Below are positions 25,475 to 33,237 of a DNA stretch of 64,000 nt, piece by piece (the first letter of the stretch is position 1; the number at the start of each line of letters is the position of its first letter). Both the position numbers and the translations under genes were made by a program. The notes beneath the pieces were generated by a model. That model ran no database searches. It had not been told where the DNA came from and worked only from the letters and a program-made list of their open reading frames with translations. The DNA is from Bradyrhizobium sp. SZCCT0153. Lineage in GTDB: Bacteria; Pseudomonadota; Alphaproteobacteria; Rhizobiales; Xanthobacteraceae. The stretch spans positions 1,151,001-1,215,000 of the forward strand of contig NZ_JAFCKS010000001.1 of assembly GCF_018129995.1 (NCBI RefSeq), read 5' to 3'.

Positions 25475-26317
25475 TTACGCCCCAATAATCTCCTGGCGCT
25501 GCTCGCCGAGGCCCTCGATGCCGAGGGTGACGACGTCGCCGACATTGAGGAAAGTCGGCGGCTTCATGCCGAGCCCGACGCCGGGCGGAGTGCCGGTGGT
25601 GATGATGTCGCCCGGCAGCAGCGTCATGAACTGCGAGACATAGGAGATGCACTTGGCCATGGAGAAGATCATGGTCTTGGTCGAGCCGGTCTGGCGGCGC
25701 TGGCCGTTGACGTCGAGCCACATCGACAGGTCCTGCACGTCCTTGATCTCGTCCTTGGTCGCAAGCCACGGTCCGACCGGGCCGAAGGTATCGTGCGACT
25801 TGCCCTTGGTCCACTGCCCCAGGCGCTCGGTCTGGAAGGCGCGCTCGGAGACGTCGTTGCAGACGCAATAGCCGGCGACATGGTTCAGCGCATCGGCTTC
25901 CGAGACATACTTGGCACGGGTGCCGATGATCGCGGCGATCTCGACTTCCCAGTCGAGCTTGGTCGAGCCGCGCGGCTTCTCGACCGCGTCGTTCGGACCG
26001 GACAACGAGGTGTTCGCCTTCATGAAGATGATCGGCTCGGTCGGGATCGCCGCACCAGTCTCCTTGGCGTGGTCGCTGTAGTTGAGGCCGATCGCCACGA
26101 ATTTCGAGATGCCGGTCACGGGCGCGCCGAAGCGCGGCTTGCCCGAGACGGCGGGCAGCGAAGCGGGATCGAGGCCCGCCAGCTTCTTCAGAGTATCAGG
26201 CGAATAGGCTTCGCCGGTGAGGTCCTTCACATGCGCCGACAGGTCGCGCAACTGGCCGGATTTGTCGATCAGGCCGGGCTTTTCCGCACCCTTCTCGCCA
26301 TAACGAACAAGCTTCAT
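25475..26317 (-). CDS. Fumarylacetoacetate hydrolase family protein
   Basis: This 280-residue FAH-fold enzyme has the metal-binding and catalytic segments LDWEVEIAAIIG (two Glu) and CNDVSERAFQ (Asp), the KGKSHDTFGPVGPWL substrate loop and the signature PGDIITTGTPPGVGLG. Such enzymes hydrolyse or decarboxylate 2-oxo acids, for example diketo sugar acids or acylpyruvates. GGGAGAAACGAG precedes the ATG at 26317, and longer starts add unrelated residues. It resembles the group annotated as ureidoglycolate lyase or 2,4-diketo-3-deoxy-L-fuconate hydrolase. The true substrate is uncertain. Confidence 0.9.
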   Translation of the reverse strand: MKLVRYGEKGAEKPGLIDKSGQLRDLSAHVKDLTGEAYSPDTLKKLAGLDPASLPAVSGKPRFGAPVTGISKFVAIGLNYSDHAKETGAAIPTEPIIFMKANTSLSGPNDAVEKPRGSTKLDWEVEIAAIIGTRAKYVSEADALNHVAGYCVCNDVSERAFQTERLGQWTKGKSHDTFGPVGPWLATKDEIKDVQDLSMWLDVNGQRRQTGSTKTMIFSMAKCISYVSQFMTLLPGDIITTGTPPGVGLGMKPPTFLNVGDVVTLGIEGLGEQRQEIIGA

Positions 26318-26430
26318 TCTCGTTTCTCCCTTGGGATGGACTGATCGGTTAAATAGCTTCATGGAACAGGGCGGCGGGAAATTCAACCGCTCAAAGCGGG
26401 GCGCATTGCAGCCCCCGCAATTCAGGGATC

Positions 26431-26518
26431 GTAGGGCGGACAAAGGTGCGAAGCGCCGTGCCCTCCAATTCTCGTGGTTGCCCCGGGAATAGTGGGCACG
26501 CTCCGCTTTGCCCCCTAC
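26431..26518. repeat. Interspersed palindromic repeat, family A, copy 3
   Basis: GTAGGGCGGACAAAGGTGCG and CGCTCCGCTTTGCCCCCTAC form inverted ends, matching copies at 11326 and 23640 with some changes. The right end supplies the TAG stop codon of the MBL gene at 26515, so the repeat abuts or overlaps coding sequence. Confidence 0.75.
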
Positions 26519-27366
26519 GATTGCAGCGCCACGAACCTGAACGCATCCCCGTCCCGCCGGATGTGCCCGGCCGAATAGTGCCCGCCGATCACCAGCGTCG
26601 GGCTGTCGGCAAAGCGCGAGAACAATTTGTGCCGGCTGGCCGCCGATTGAGCGGGGTCGGTATCGACGACCGAGCACCAGTCAAGATGCGCCATCTGGCA
26701 GGGGTGGTGGGCGACGTCGCCGGCGAGCAGCGCCTGCTCGCCGCCGGACTCGATCAGGACGCTCACGTGCCCGGGACTGTGGCCGGGGGTCGGGATCACG
26801 CGGATTTCCTCGCAGAGCCGGTGGTCGCTTGGGATCAACTCGGCCTGGCCGGCATCGACGACCGGCTTCACGGAATCGTTGAACACCGCGACCTTGTCCG
26901 GCTCGGCCGTGTAGCCGCGCCAATATTCGTATTCGGTCTTGCCGAACAGGTAGCGGGCGTTGGGGAAGGTCGGCACCCATCGACCGCCAGACAGCTTCGT
27001 GTTCCAGCCGACGTGATCGACATGAAGATGCGTGCACAGCACCGTGTCGATGCTGTCAGGGGGAAAGCCCGCCGCGGTCATGCTCTCCAGAAACGGGGTG
27101 CTGCGGTTGTTCCAGGTCGGCACGCCGCGGCCCTGCTTGTCGTTGCCAAGGCCGGTGTCGACCACGATGCGACGTGCCGGTGTCTCCACCACCAGTGAAT
27201 GGATCGACATCTTCAGCCGGCCTTCATCCGTGGCAAAATGCGGCATCAGCCAGGGCAGCTTCCGGATTTCATCATTGGTCGCGGCCGGCAGGATGAAGCG
27301 GGTCGAGCCGACCGTCTCCATTTCGACGATCTTCGTGATCCTGACCTTGCCGACCGTCCACGACAT
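26515..27366 (-). CDS. MBL-fold metallo-hydrolase, lactonase-like (paralogue)
   Basis: This 283-residue paralogue of the enzyme at 23745-24614 has CTHLHVDHVGWN, PTPGHSPGHVSVL, an Asp in LLAGDVAHHP and the final IGGHYSAGHI. Zinc ligands for a binuclear site are complete. The two MBL genes are on the same strand and bracket the GST and FAH genes. The stop codon TAG is contained in a repeat element, so the last residues (ALQS) may have been altered by it. It is divergent from the DUF3775 gene. The substrate is unknown. Confidence 0.88.
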   Translation of the reverse strand: MSWTVGKVRITKIVEMETVGSTRFILPAATNDEIRKLPWLMPHFATDEGRLKMSIHSLVVETPARRIVVDTGLGNDKQGRGVPTWNNRSTPFLESMTAAGFPPDSIDTVLCTHLHVDHVGWNTKLSGGRWVPTFPNARYLFGKTEYEYWRGYTAEPDKVAVFNDSVKPVVDAGQAELIPSDHRLCEEIRVIPTPGHSPGHVSVLIESGGEQALLAGDVAHHPCQMAHLDWCSVVDTDPAQSAASRHKLFSRFADSPTLVIGGHYSAGHIRRDGDAFRFVALQS

Positions 27367-27499
27367 GCCCTGCGCCCCCGGATTTTCTTGCTTTCGCGAA
27401 AGATGCGGCCTTCCGTGGTCGAACGCAATGGATCATCTGTCGCGATATCGCGTTATCCGAGGAACCCGAACCAGCCAAACGACACCCCAGGGGGAGCCC

Positions 27500-27931
27500 A
27501 TGCCAGAGCTTGCCATTTCCGCCGACAAGGTTGCCTTCATCATCGAGAAGGCCCGTGAATTCGACGTCAAGGAAGCGGCGTCCGATCCGGATTCGGGGTC
27601 GAATCCGTCCGACGATGACGAGATCGACGTGCTGGAGGACAACGCGTCAGATCCGGTCGCTGGCGAGCTTGCAGGCTTCATCCGGGCGCTGAACGAGGAC
27701 GAGCAGCTTGATCTCGTCACGTTGATGTGGCTCGGCCGCGGCGACGGTGACGTCGAGGAGTGGGACGATCTGCGTACCCGCGCCGTCGAGGCGCGCGCCG
27801 AGTACAAGGCGCCCCGGCGCGAAGCGGTGCGGTATCTGCTGGGCGAGCCGATGCTGGGCGATCTGCTCGCCGACGGCATGGACGAGCTTGGTATCGACTG
27901 GTCCGACGAGCGGACCACGCCGGTCTCGTAG
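27500..27931 (+). CDS. DUF3775 domain protein
   Basis: This acidic 143-residue cytoplasmic protein matches DUF3775. The N-terminus is LAISADKVAFIIEKAREFDVKE, a long acidic linker (DPDSGSNPSDDDEIDVLED) follows, then FIRALNEDEQLDLVTLMWLGRGD and YLLGEPMLGDLLADGMDELG. GGGGGAGCC precedes the ATG at 27500. The function of the family is unknown. It converges with the quinone reductase gene with only three bases between the stops, and no terminator is seen. Confidence 0.82.
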   Translation: MPELAISADKVAFIIEKAREFDVKEAASDPDSGSNPSDDDEIDVLEDNASDPVAGELAGFIRALNEDEQLDLVTLMWLGRGDGDVEEWDDLRTRAVEARAEYKAPRREAVRYLLGEPMLGDLLADGMDELGIDWSDERTTPVS

Positions 27932-27934
27932 GAC

Positions 27935-28924
27935 CTACTTGGCGCAATCGACGATCACGGTGCCGAGCTTGTCGCCCTTCTCGACGGCGAGATGCGCCTG
28001 CGCGGTCTCCGACAGCGCGAACTGCGCCGCGACATTATGGATGCGCGGCCCTGCCGCCAGCCATTTCGAGATATCGGCCTGCGCAGCCCCAAGCAGCGCC
28101 GGCGGCAGTGCGAACAGCACGAGCGAACGAAGGGTAATGCATTTCTCCATCAGCTCGCGCATCGGCACTGTCGGCGTGCGGTTGCCATTGGTGGCGTAGA
28201 CCGCGATCGTGGAATTGACGTCCATCAGCTTCAGCGTCGTCGCGATATTGCCTCCGAAATCGACATCGACGACACGGTCGACGCCGCGTCCGCCGGAAAA
28301 GGCCATTGCCTTGGCGGCGACGTCCTCGTCCTTGTAATTGACCACGAGATCGGCCCCCGCTTGCCGGGCCTGCTCCCCCTTCATCGCCGAGCTGACGGTT
28401 GCGATCACCTGCGCGCCGCCCCATTTGGCGAGCTGCACGGCATAGTGGCCGACCGCGCCGGCACCGCCGGTGACGAGCACGGTCTTGCCGACGATCGGTC
28501 CGTCCGCAAACAGGCTGCACCACGCGGTCATCGCGGGGATGCCGAGCGTTGCGCCTTCCGCGAACGAAAGATGATCCGGCAGCGGCGTCACCAGCTGCTC
28601 GGCAAGCGCAATATATTCCGCCGCCGTGCCGAAGGCGCGGCCGTTGCGCTGGCCGTTGAACAGCCAGACACGGTCGCCGATCTTGAAACGCGTCACGCCG
28701 TCGCCGACCTGATCGACAAACCCCGCGCCGTCGCTGTTCGGGATCACGCGGGGATATTCCATGGTCCGGTAGCTGCCGCCGCGCCGGCCGACATCGGCCG
28801 GGTTGACGCCGGAGGCTTCCAGGCGAATGCGAACTTCGCCTGGGCCCGCGACCGGCGTCGCCATCTCACCATAGGTGAGAACGTCCGCCGCCGGTCCTGC
28901 CTCTTCGTACCAGACCGCTCTCAT
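27935..28924 (-). CDS. NADPH:quinone reductase-type MDR oxidoreductase
   Basis: This 329-residue zinc-free medium-chain reductase has ASGVNPADVGRRGG, PNSDGAGFVDQVGDGV and the Rossmann motif VTGGAGAVGHYAVQLAKWGGA typical of quinone oxidoreductases. None of the structural-zinc cysteines is present. It probably reduces quinones or enones with NADPH. The ATG at 28924 gives the family start MRAVWYEEAG. An alternative at 28975 adds a Cys/Lys-rich stretch. An SDR gene lies upstream on the same strand behind a perfect hairpin. Confidence 0.88.
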   Translation of the reverse strand: MRAVWYEEAGPAADVLTYGEMATPVAGPGEVRIRLEASGVNPADVGRRGGSYRTMEYPRVIPNSDGAGFVDQVGDGVTRFKIGDRVWLFNGQRNGRAFGTAAEYIALAEQLVTPLPDHLSFAEGATLGIPAMTAWCSLFADGPIVGKTVLVTGGAGAVGHYAVQLAKWGGAQVIATVSSAMKGEQARQAGADLVVNYKDEDVAAKAMAFSGGRGVDRVVDVDFGGNIATTLKLMDVNSTIAVYATNGNRTPTVPMRELMEKCITLRSLVLFALPPALLGAAQADISKWLAAGPRIHNVAAQFALSETAQAHLAVEKGDKLGTVIVDCAK

Positions 28925-28972
28925 CTGGATTGCTTTCTGAGTCTTGGGCAAGCAGGTGCGGCATCGGGAATC

Positions 28973-28997
28973 CACCTCTCCCCGCTGGGGAGAGGTG
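28973..28997 (-). terminator. Perfect hairpin between SDR and quinone reductase genes
   Basis: CACCTCTCCCC pairs with GGGGAGAGGTG around a three-base loop, 12 bases past the SDR stop. No T-run follows, so it may be either a terminator or an mRNA-stabilising palindrome. It resembles the CTCTCCCCGC palindromes near 31385 and 31496. Confidence 0.55.
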
Positions 28998-29008
28998 TAG
29001 CCCTGCCC

Positions 29009-29791
29009 TCACAGCGTGCCGGGGAAGGCGCCGCCGTCAAGCAGGAGGTTCTGGCCGGTGATGAAGCCGGCCCTCGCGCCGCAGAGAAAGGCGCAGGCAT
29101 AGCCGAATTCGTCGGGATCGCCGAAGCGGCCGGCGGGATTGAGCTTGGCGCGCTCGGCCAGAACCTGGTCCGGCGTGATTCCGCGCTTCTCGGATTCCCC
29201 CTTCGCGGTACTGCGCAGGCGGTCGGTCTCGAACGGGCCCGGCAAGAGGCCGTTGATGGTGACGTTGTTGATCACGGTCTTGCGCGACAGGCCGGCGATG
29301 AAGCCGGTGAGGCCGGCGCGCGCGCCGTTGGAGAGGCCGAGGATGTCGATCGGCGCCTTCACCGCGGCCGAGGTGATGTTGACGATGCGGCCGAACTTGC
29401 GCGCCATCATGCCGTCCACGGTCGCCTTGATCAGCTCGATCGGCGTCAGCATGTTGGCATCGATCGCCTTGATCCAGTCGTCGCGGGTCCAGTTGCGGAA
29501 ATCGCCGGGCGGCGGGCCGCCGGCATTGTTGATCAGGATGTCCGGCTCTGGGCAGGCCTTCAGCACGGCCTCGCGGCCGGCCGGCGTCGTGATGTCGCCG
29601 ACGATCTCGGTGACGGTCACATCGGGATAGGCCTTGCGGATTTCGTCGGCCGTCTTCTTCAAGGCTTCGGCGCCGCGCGCGGTCAGCGTGACGTGAACGC
29701 CGGCTTCGGCCAGCGAGATGGCGCAGGCGCGTCCGAGGCCCTTGCTGGATGCGCAGACGATGGCGCGGCGACCTTTGATCCCAAGATCCAC
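29009..29791 (-). CDS. SDR family oxidoreductase with atypical active site
   Basis: The 260-residue protein has the SDR fold with ASSKGLGRACA as cofactor motif, the NNAGG motif (ILINNAGGPPPGDF), and a Ser in VNITSAAVKAP. The expected YxxxK position reads SNGAR (in LGLSNGARAGL), so both catalytic Tyr and Lys are missing. The C-terminus ITGQNLLLDGGAFPGTL is normal. Homologues of this form are often named 3-oxoacyl-ACP reductases, but the lost residues argue against standard reductase activity. It may be first in a unit with the quinone reductase gene. Confidence 0.88.
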   Translation of the reverse strand: MDLGIKGRRAIVCASSKGLGRACAISLAEAGVHVTLTARGAEALKKTADEIRKAYPDVTVTEIVGDITTPAGREAVLKACPEPDILINNAGGPPPGDFRNWTRDDWIKAIDANMLTPIELIKATVDGMMARKFGRIVNITSAAVKAPIDILGLSNGARAGLTGFIAGLSRKTVINNVTINGLLPGPFETDRLRSTAKGESEKRGITPDQVLAERAKLNPAGRFGDPDEFGYACAFLCGARAGFITGQNLLLDGGAFPGTL

Positions 29792-29918
29792 TGTTTCACT
29801 CCCGTAAATGGCAGGCAGGTTTTAAGACGGCGGCACTCTAGCCAACCTCGACGCCGCTGATAAGGGACGGGCTCGCACCAAAATGCATGCGCGTCGGCGC
29901 GGCGATGCAAATGTGCGG

Positions 29919-29962
29919 GCATGATCCGGAAAAGTGTCCGCAGTTTTCCGAAAAGTTCATGC
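29919..29962. repeat. Interspersed repeat, family B, copy 2
   Basis: GCATGATCCGGAAAAGTGT and TTTTCCGAAAAGTTCATGC match the copy at 24636-24680 apart from a few bases. It lies between the CvpA and SDR genes. Confidence 0.8.
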
Positions 29963-29974
29963 CCAGACAATGAG

Positions 29975-30487
29975 CTAGATGCGCCGTTCCTGCTTGAGGC
30001 GGTCGATCGCGGAGGCCGCCTCCGGTGGCAGCGACTTGAAGCCCATCTGGCCGGCGGCCGAGAACAGCGGCCGCAGATGCGAGCCGGCGAGGAACGGCGG
30101 CTGGCGGTTGGCCGGCACGATCTGGTCGAACACCAGCACCAGCGTGGTGGCGACGAGGCCGACCCTGATCGCGCCGAGCGCGGCGCCGCCGAGCCGGTCG
30201 CCGATGCCGGCGTCGCGTATGGTGTCGCTCAGCGCCAGGCGGCCGATATATCCAAACAGCATGCCGACCACGACGAAGATGCCGAAGAACCAGATCCAGT
30301 TCTGAAACAGCGGTGGATTCGGATTGCTTGCGACCTGCGGGACGATCAGCGGCATCAGCGCGACGGCGATGGGGGCGGCGAGGAGATAGGCGAGGATGGT
30401 CATGGCACTGCCGAGCAGGCCGGTCCTGAAGCCAAATCCGATTGCAACTGCGAACGCCGCATAGACCGCGAGATCGAAACTGTTCAT
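29975..30487 (-). CDS. CvpA family membrane protein
   Basis: This 170-residue inner-membrane protein begins MNSFDLAVYAAFAVAIGFGF and has about four helices, with the CvpA pattern GLLGSAMTILAYLLA, FVVVGMLFGYIGRL and DRLGGAALGAIRVGLV. CvpA proteins affect envelope stress resistance and, in enterobacteria, colicin V production. Here the gene stands apart from purF. The C-terminus is soluble and charged (ASAIDRLKQERRI). It is divergent from the SDR gene at 30606. Its mechanism is unknown. Confidence 0.86.
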   Translation of the reverse strand: MNSFDLAVYAAFAVAIGFGFRTGLLGSAMTILAYLLAAPIAVALMPLIVPQVASNPNPPLFQNWIWFFGIFVVVGMLFGYIGRLALSDTIRDAGIGDRLGGAALGAIRVGLVATTLVLVFDQIVPANRQPPFLAGSHLRPLFSAAGQMGFKSLPPEAASAIDRLKQERRI

Positions 30488-30605
30488 TGCGAAAGCCCTG
30501 CCATGGAACGAATGAACGCTGAACCGATCGTTCCGGTTTCAGATCGTTAAAATCGTCTGTATTGATGGGCTCCAAAAGCGCGGGAACACGTCCAGGGAAA
30601 TCGTC

Positions 30606-31367
30606 ATGTCAGACCTATTCGACGTCAGTAAAGAAACCATCCTCGTGACGGGCGCGAGCCAGGGGCTGGGGCGGCAATTTGCCCGGGTGCTGGCGGCGCA
30701 TGGCGCGGCCGTCGCGCTGGCGGCGCGGCAAACGGAAAAGTTGAAGAATCTGGAACAGGACATCCGCGGCAAGGGTGGCCGCGCCGCCGCGGTCGCGCTC
30801 GACGTCACAGATATCGCTTCGATTGCGAAAGCCGTCGATGCGGCGGAAGCCGCGCTCGGTCCGATCACGGTGCTGGTCAACAATGCCGGCATCGCGATCG
30901 AGAAGCTCGCAACCGAGCAGACCGAATCCGATTGGGATGCCGTAATCGGCGCCAATCTGAAGGGCGCCTATTTCCTCGCGACGGAAGTTGCGCGGCGCAT
31001 GATCGCGCGCAAGCAGCCCGGCAACATCGTCAACATTGCCTCCGTACTCGGCACCGGCGTGCTGAAGGCTGTGTCGCCTTACGCGATCTCCAAGGCGGGC
31101 ATCATCCAGGCGACCAGGGCGATGGCGCTCGAGCTCGCCGGGCAGAACATCCGCATCAACGCGCTCGCGCCCGGCTACATCGACACCGAGATGAACCACG
31201 CATTCTGGTCGACGCCGCCGGGCGAGCGCCTGGCCAAGCGTATCCCCCAGCGCCGCGTCGGCGCCGAGTCCGATCTCGACGGCGCGATCCTGCTGCTGGC
31301 CTCGCAGGCGTCGCGGTACATGACGGGGAGCGTGGTGACGGTGGACGGCGGGTTTCTGCTGAATTGA
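30606..31367 (+). CDS. SDR family oxidoreductase (FabG-like)
   Basis: This 253-residue classical SDR has all active-site elements: TGASQGLGRQFARVL for NAD(P), VLVNNAGIAIEK, a Ser in VNIASVLG, and the YAISK catalytic pair in SPYAISKAGIIQATRAMALEL. The ending YMTGSVVTVDGGFLLN is typical. It probably reduces or oxidises a carbonyl/alcohol such as a 3-oxoacyl substrate. The ATG at 30606 lies after TCCAGGGAAATCGTC. A cluster of GC-rich palindromes separates it from the convergent GMC oxidoreductase gene. Confidence 0.9.
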   Translation: MSDLFDVSKETILVTGASQGLGRQFARVLAAHGAAVALAARQTEKLKNLEQDIRGKGGRAAAVALDVTDIASIAKAVDAAEAALGPITVLVNNAGIAIEKLATEQTESDWDAVIGANLKGAYFLATEVARRMIARKQPGNIVNIASVLGTGVLKAVSPYAISKAGIIQATRAMALELAGQNIRINALAPGYIDTEMNHAFWSTPPGERLAKRIPQRRVGAESDLDGAILLLASQASRYMTGSVVTVDGGFLLN

Positions 31368-31384
31368 GCTCTTTCTTCACCTCG

Positions 31385-31517
31385 CCCCGCTTGCGGGGAG
31401 AGGTCGCACCGCATCGAAGATGCGATGCGGGTGAGGGGGAGCCTCCGCAGATTCAACTGCATCCGTCCTCGCGGAGACTTCCCCTCACCCCAACCCTCTC
31501 CCCGCAAGCGGGGAGAG
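31385..31517. repeat. Composite of GC-rich palindromes, family D
   Basis: The gap between convergent genes holds CCCCGCTTGCGGGG (31385-31398), a GCATCG/CGATGC pair near 31411-31428, and CTCTCCCCGC/GCGGGGAGAG at 31496-31517. The two outer elements are themselves inverted copies of one another. The phrase CTCACCCCAACCCTCTCC is a common intergenic element in this group. It may also act as a bidirectional terminator. Confidence 0.7.
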
Positions 31518-31526
31518 GGAGAAGAG

Positions 31527-33119
31527 CTACCGCATCTCCGCCCGGATCATATCCGCCGCCTTCTCCCCGATCATGATGGTCGGCGCATTGGTATTGCCGC
31601 CGATCAGCGTCGGCATGATCGAGGCGTCGACAACGCGCAAAGCCTCGACGCCGTGCACCTTCAGCGACGGATCCACCACGGCCATCGCATCGGTGCCCAT
31701 CTTGCAGGTGCCGACGGGGTGATAGACGGTGTCGACGCGATTGCGCAGGATGGCGCGGATGTCGTCGTCCGTTCTCACACCGGACGTGAACATGTCCTTC
31801 TTCTGCAACGCGCGCATCGCCGGTGTCTCCATCAGCCGTCGCGTGGTCTTGAAGCCCGCGACCATCGTCTCGAGATCCTCCGCCTCGCCCAGAAAGTTCG
31901 GATCGATCATGGGGGCAGCGAACGGATCGGTGCTTTTCAGCCACACGCTGCCGCGGCTCTTCGGCCTGAGCAGGCAGACATGGCACGAGAAGCCTGCCTC
32001 CTTGTGCTTCTTGCGGCCGTGGTCGTCGAGCATCGCGATGATGAAGTGGAGCTGAATGTCCGGCACGTCGAGGTGGGCCTGCGTCTTCAGGAAGCCGCCA
32101 CACTCGGCGAAATTGGTGGTCATCAGGCCGCGTCGCTCGCGGCGGTACCGCTGGATGGCGCGGAGCAGGGATGGCAGCCGACCGAGCGATGAATGAACGA
32201 AGTGCGGATAGTCGGAGGCGTACACGAACACGAAGTCCGGATGGTCCTGCAGATTGCGCCCGACGCCCGGCAAATGATGCACGACGCCAATGCCGTGCGC
32301 GCGAAGCGCATCGCCATCGCCGACGCCCGACAGCATCAGCAGTTGCGGTGACTGGAAGGCGCCGGAGGCGAGGATCACCTCGCGGCGGGCGCGCAGCTGC
32401 TTGGTCTGCTTGCCCTGGACATATTCGATGCCGACCGCGCGTCCACCTTCGAACAGGATTTTCGTCGCCTGCGCCCCCGTCTCGACGCGCAGATTCGCGC
32501 GCTTGTCCATATGGGGCTGAACGTAGGCACGCGCCGCGCTCCAGCGCTCGCCATTGTGCTGCGTCACCTGGTAGCTGCCGAGCCCTTCGTGGTCCTCTTC
32601 ATTGAAGTCCTCGCGGATGCGGAATTGCGCCTCCCGCGCGGCCTGATGGAAGACGTCGTGGATCGGATTGTCCGAGCGCAGTTTGTTGACATGCAGCGGG
32701 CCCCCTTTGCCGTGATACGCGCCGTCGAAATCGGTGTTGTTCTCCGAGCGCTTGAAATAGGGCAGCACGTCGGCGTACGACCAGCCGGCATTGCCGAGCG
32801 AGGCCCAGTGGTCGTAGTCCCATTTGTTGCCGCGGATGTAGACCATGGCGTTGATCGCCGAGGAGCCGCCGAGGCCCTTGCCGCGCGGTTGATAGCCGAT
32901 CCGGCCGTTCAATCCCTTCTGCGGCACAGTATCGAAGGCCCAGTTGGCCGCGCTGTATGGCAAAGCGAGCCCGAATGGCGTGGTGATCCGCCAATTGTCG
33001 TTTCGCCCGCCGGCATCGAGCAGTGCCACGGATGTCCCCGCATCCTCGGACAGCCTTCCTGCCACCGCGCAGCCGCCGGAGCCCGCGCCCACGACGACGA
33101 AATCGAATGTGTCAGTCAC
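31527..33119 (-). CDS. GMC family FAD oxidoreductase (choline/alcohol dehydrogenase-like)
   Basis: This 530-residue flavoenzyme has the FAD-binding VVVGAGSGGCAVAGRLSED at the N-terminus, the GMC signature 1 region GKGLGGSSAINAMVYIRGN, signature 2 GAFQSPQLLMLSGVG and the C-terminal active-site segment VYHPVGTCKMG with its catalytic His. GMC enzymes of this kind oxidise choline or other alcohols at the membrane or in the cytoplasm. No signal peptide is seen. The coniferyl-aldehyde dehydrogenase gene lies upstream on the same strand, separated by a family C repeat, so the two could serve alcohol to acid oxidation. The substrate is unknown. Confidence 0.92.
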   Translation of the reverse strand: MTDTFDFVVVGAGSGGCAVAGRLSEDAGTSVALLDAGGRNDNWRITTPFGLALPYSAANWAFDTVPQKGLNGRIGYQPRGKGLGGSSAINAMVYIRGNKWDYDHWASLGNAGWSYADVLPYFKRSENNTDFDGAYHGKGGPLHVNKLRSDNPIHDVFHQAAREAQFRIREDFNEEDHEGLGSYQVTQHNGERWSAARAYVQPHMDKRANLRVETGAQATKILFEGGRAVGIEYVQGKQTKQLRARREVILASGAFQSPQLLMLSGVGDGDALRAHGIGVVHHLPGVGRNLQDHPDFVFVYASDYPHFVHSSLGRLPSLLRAIQRYRRERRGLMTTNFAECGGFLKTQAHLDVPDIQLHFIIAMLDDHGRKKHKEAGFSCHVCLLRPKSRGSVWLKSTDPFAAPMIDPNFLGEAEDLETMVAGFKTTRRLMETPAMRALQKKDMFTSGVRTDDDIRAILRNRVDTVYHPVGTCKMGTDAMAVVDPSLKVHGVEALRVVDASIMPTLIGGNTNAPTIMIGEKAADMIRAEMR

Positions 33120-33146
33120 CTGGTTTCCCCCATTTGCTTTTTTTGT

Positions 33147-33226
33147 CGTCAGTGCGAGCGAAGCGAAGCAATCCAGTATCCCTCCGTGGTGACGGTCTGG
33201 ATTGCTTCGCTTCGCTCGTAATGACG
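33147..33226. repeat. Interspersed palindromic repeat, family C, copy 2
   Basis: CGTCAGTGCGAGCGAAGCGA and CGCTTCGCTCGTAATGACG are inverted ends with the same GAAGCAATCC / GGATTGCTTC inner pair as the copy at 25365-25444. The copies differ mainly in the loop. Confidence 0.82.
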
Positions 33227-33237
33227 GCGTTGAGACT

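Noticed and set aside
31385..31517. CRISPR-like array from repeated GC-rich palindromes
   Set aside because: There are only two similar units in inverted orientation, no regular spacers and no cas genes.
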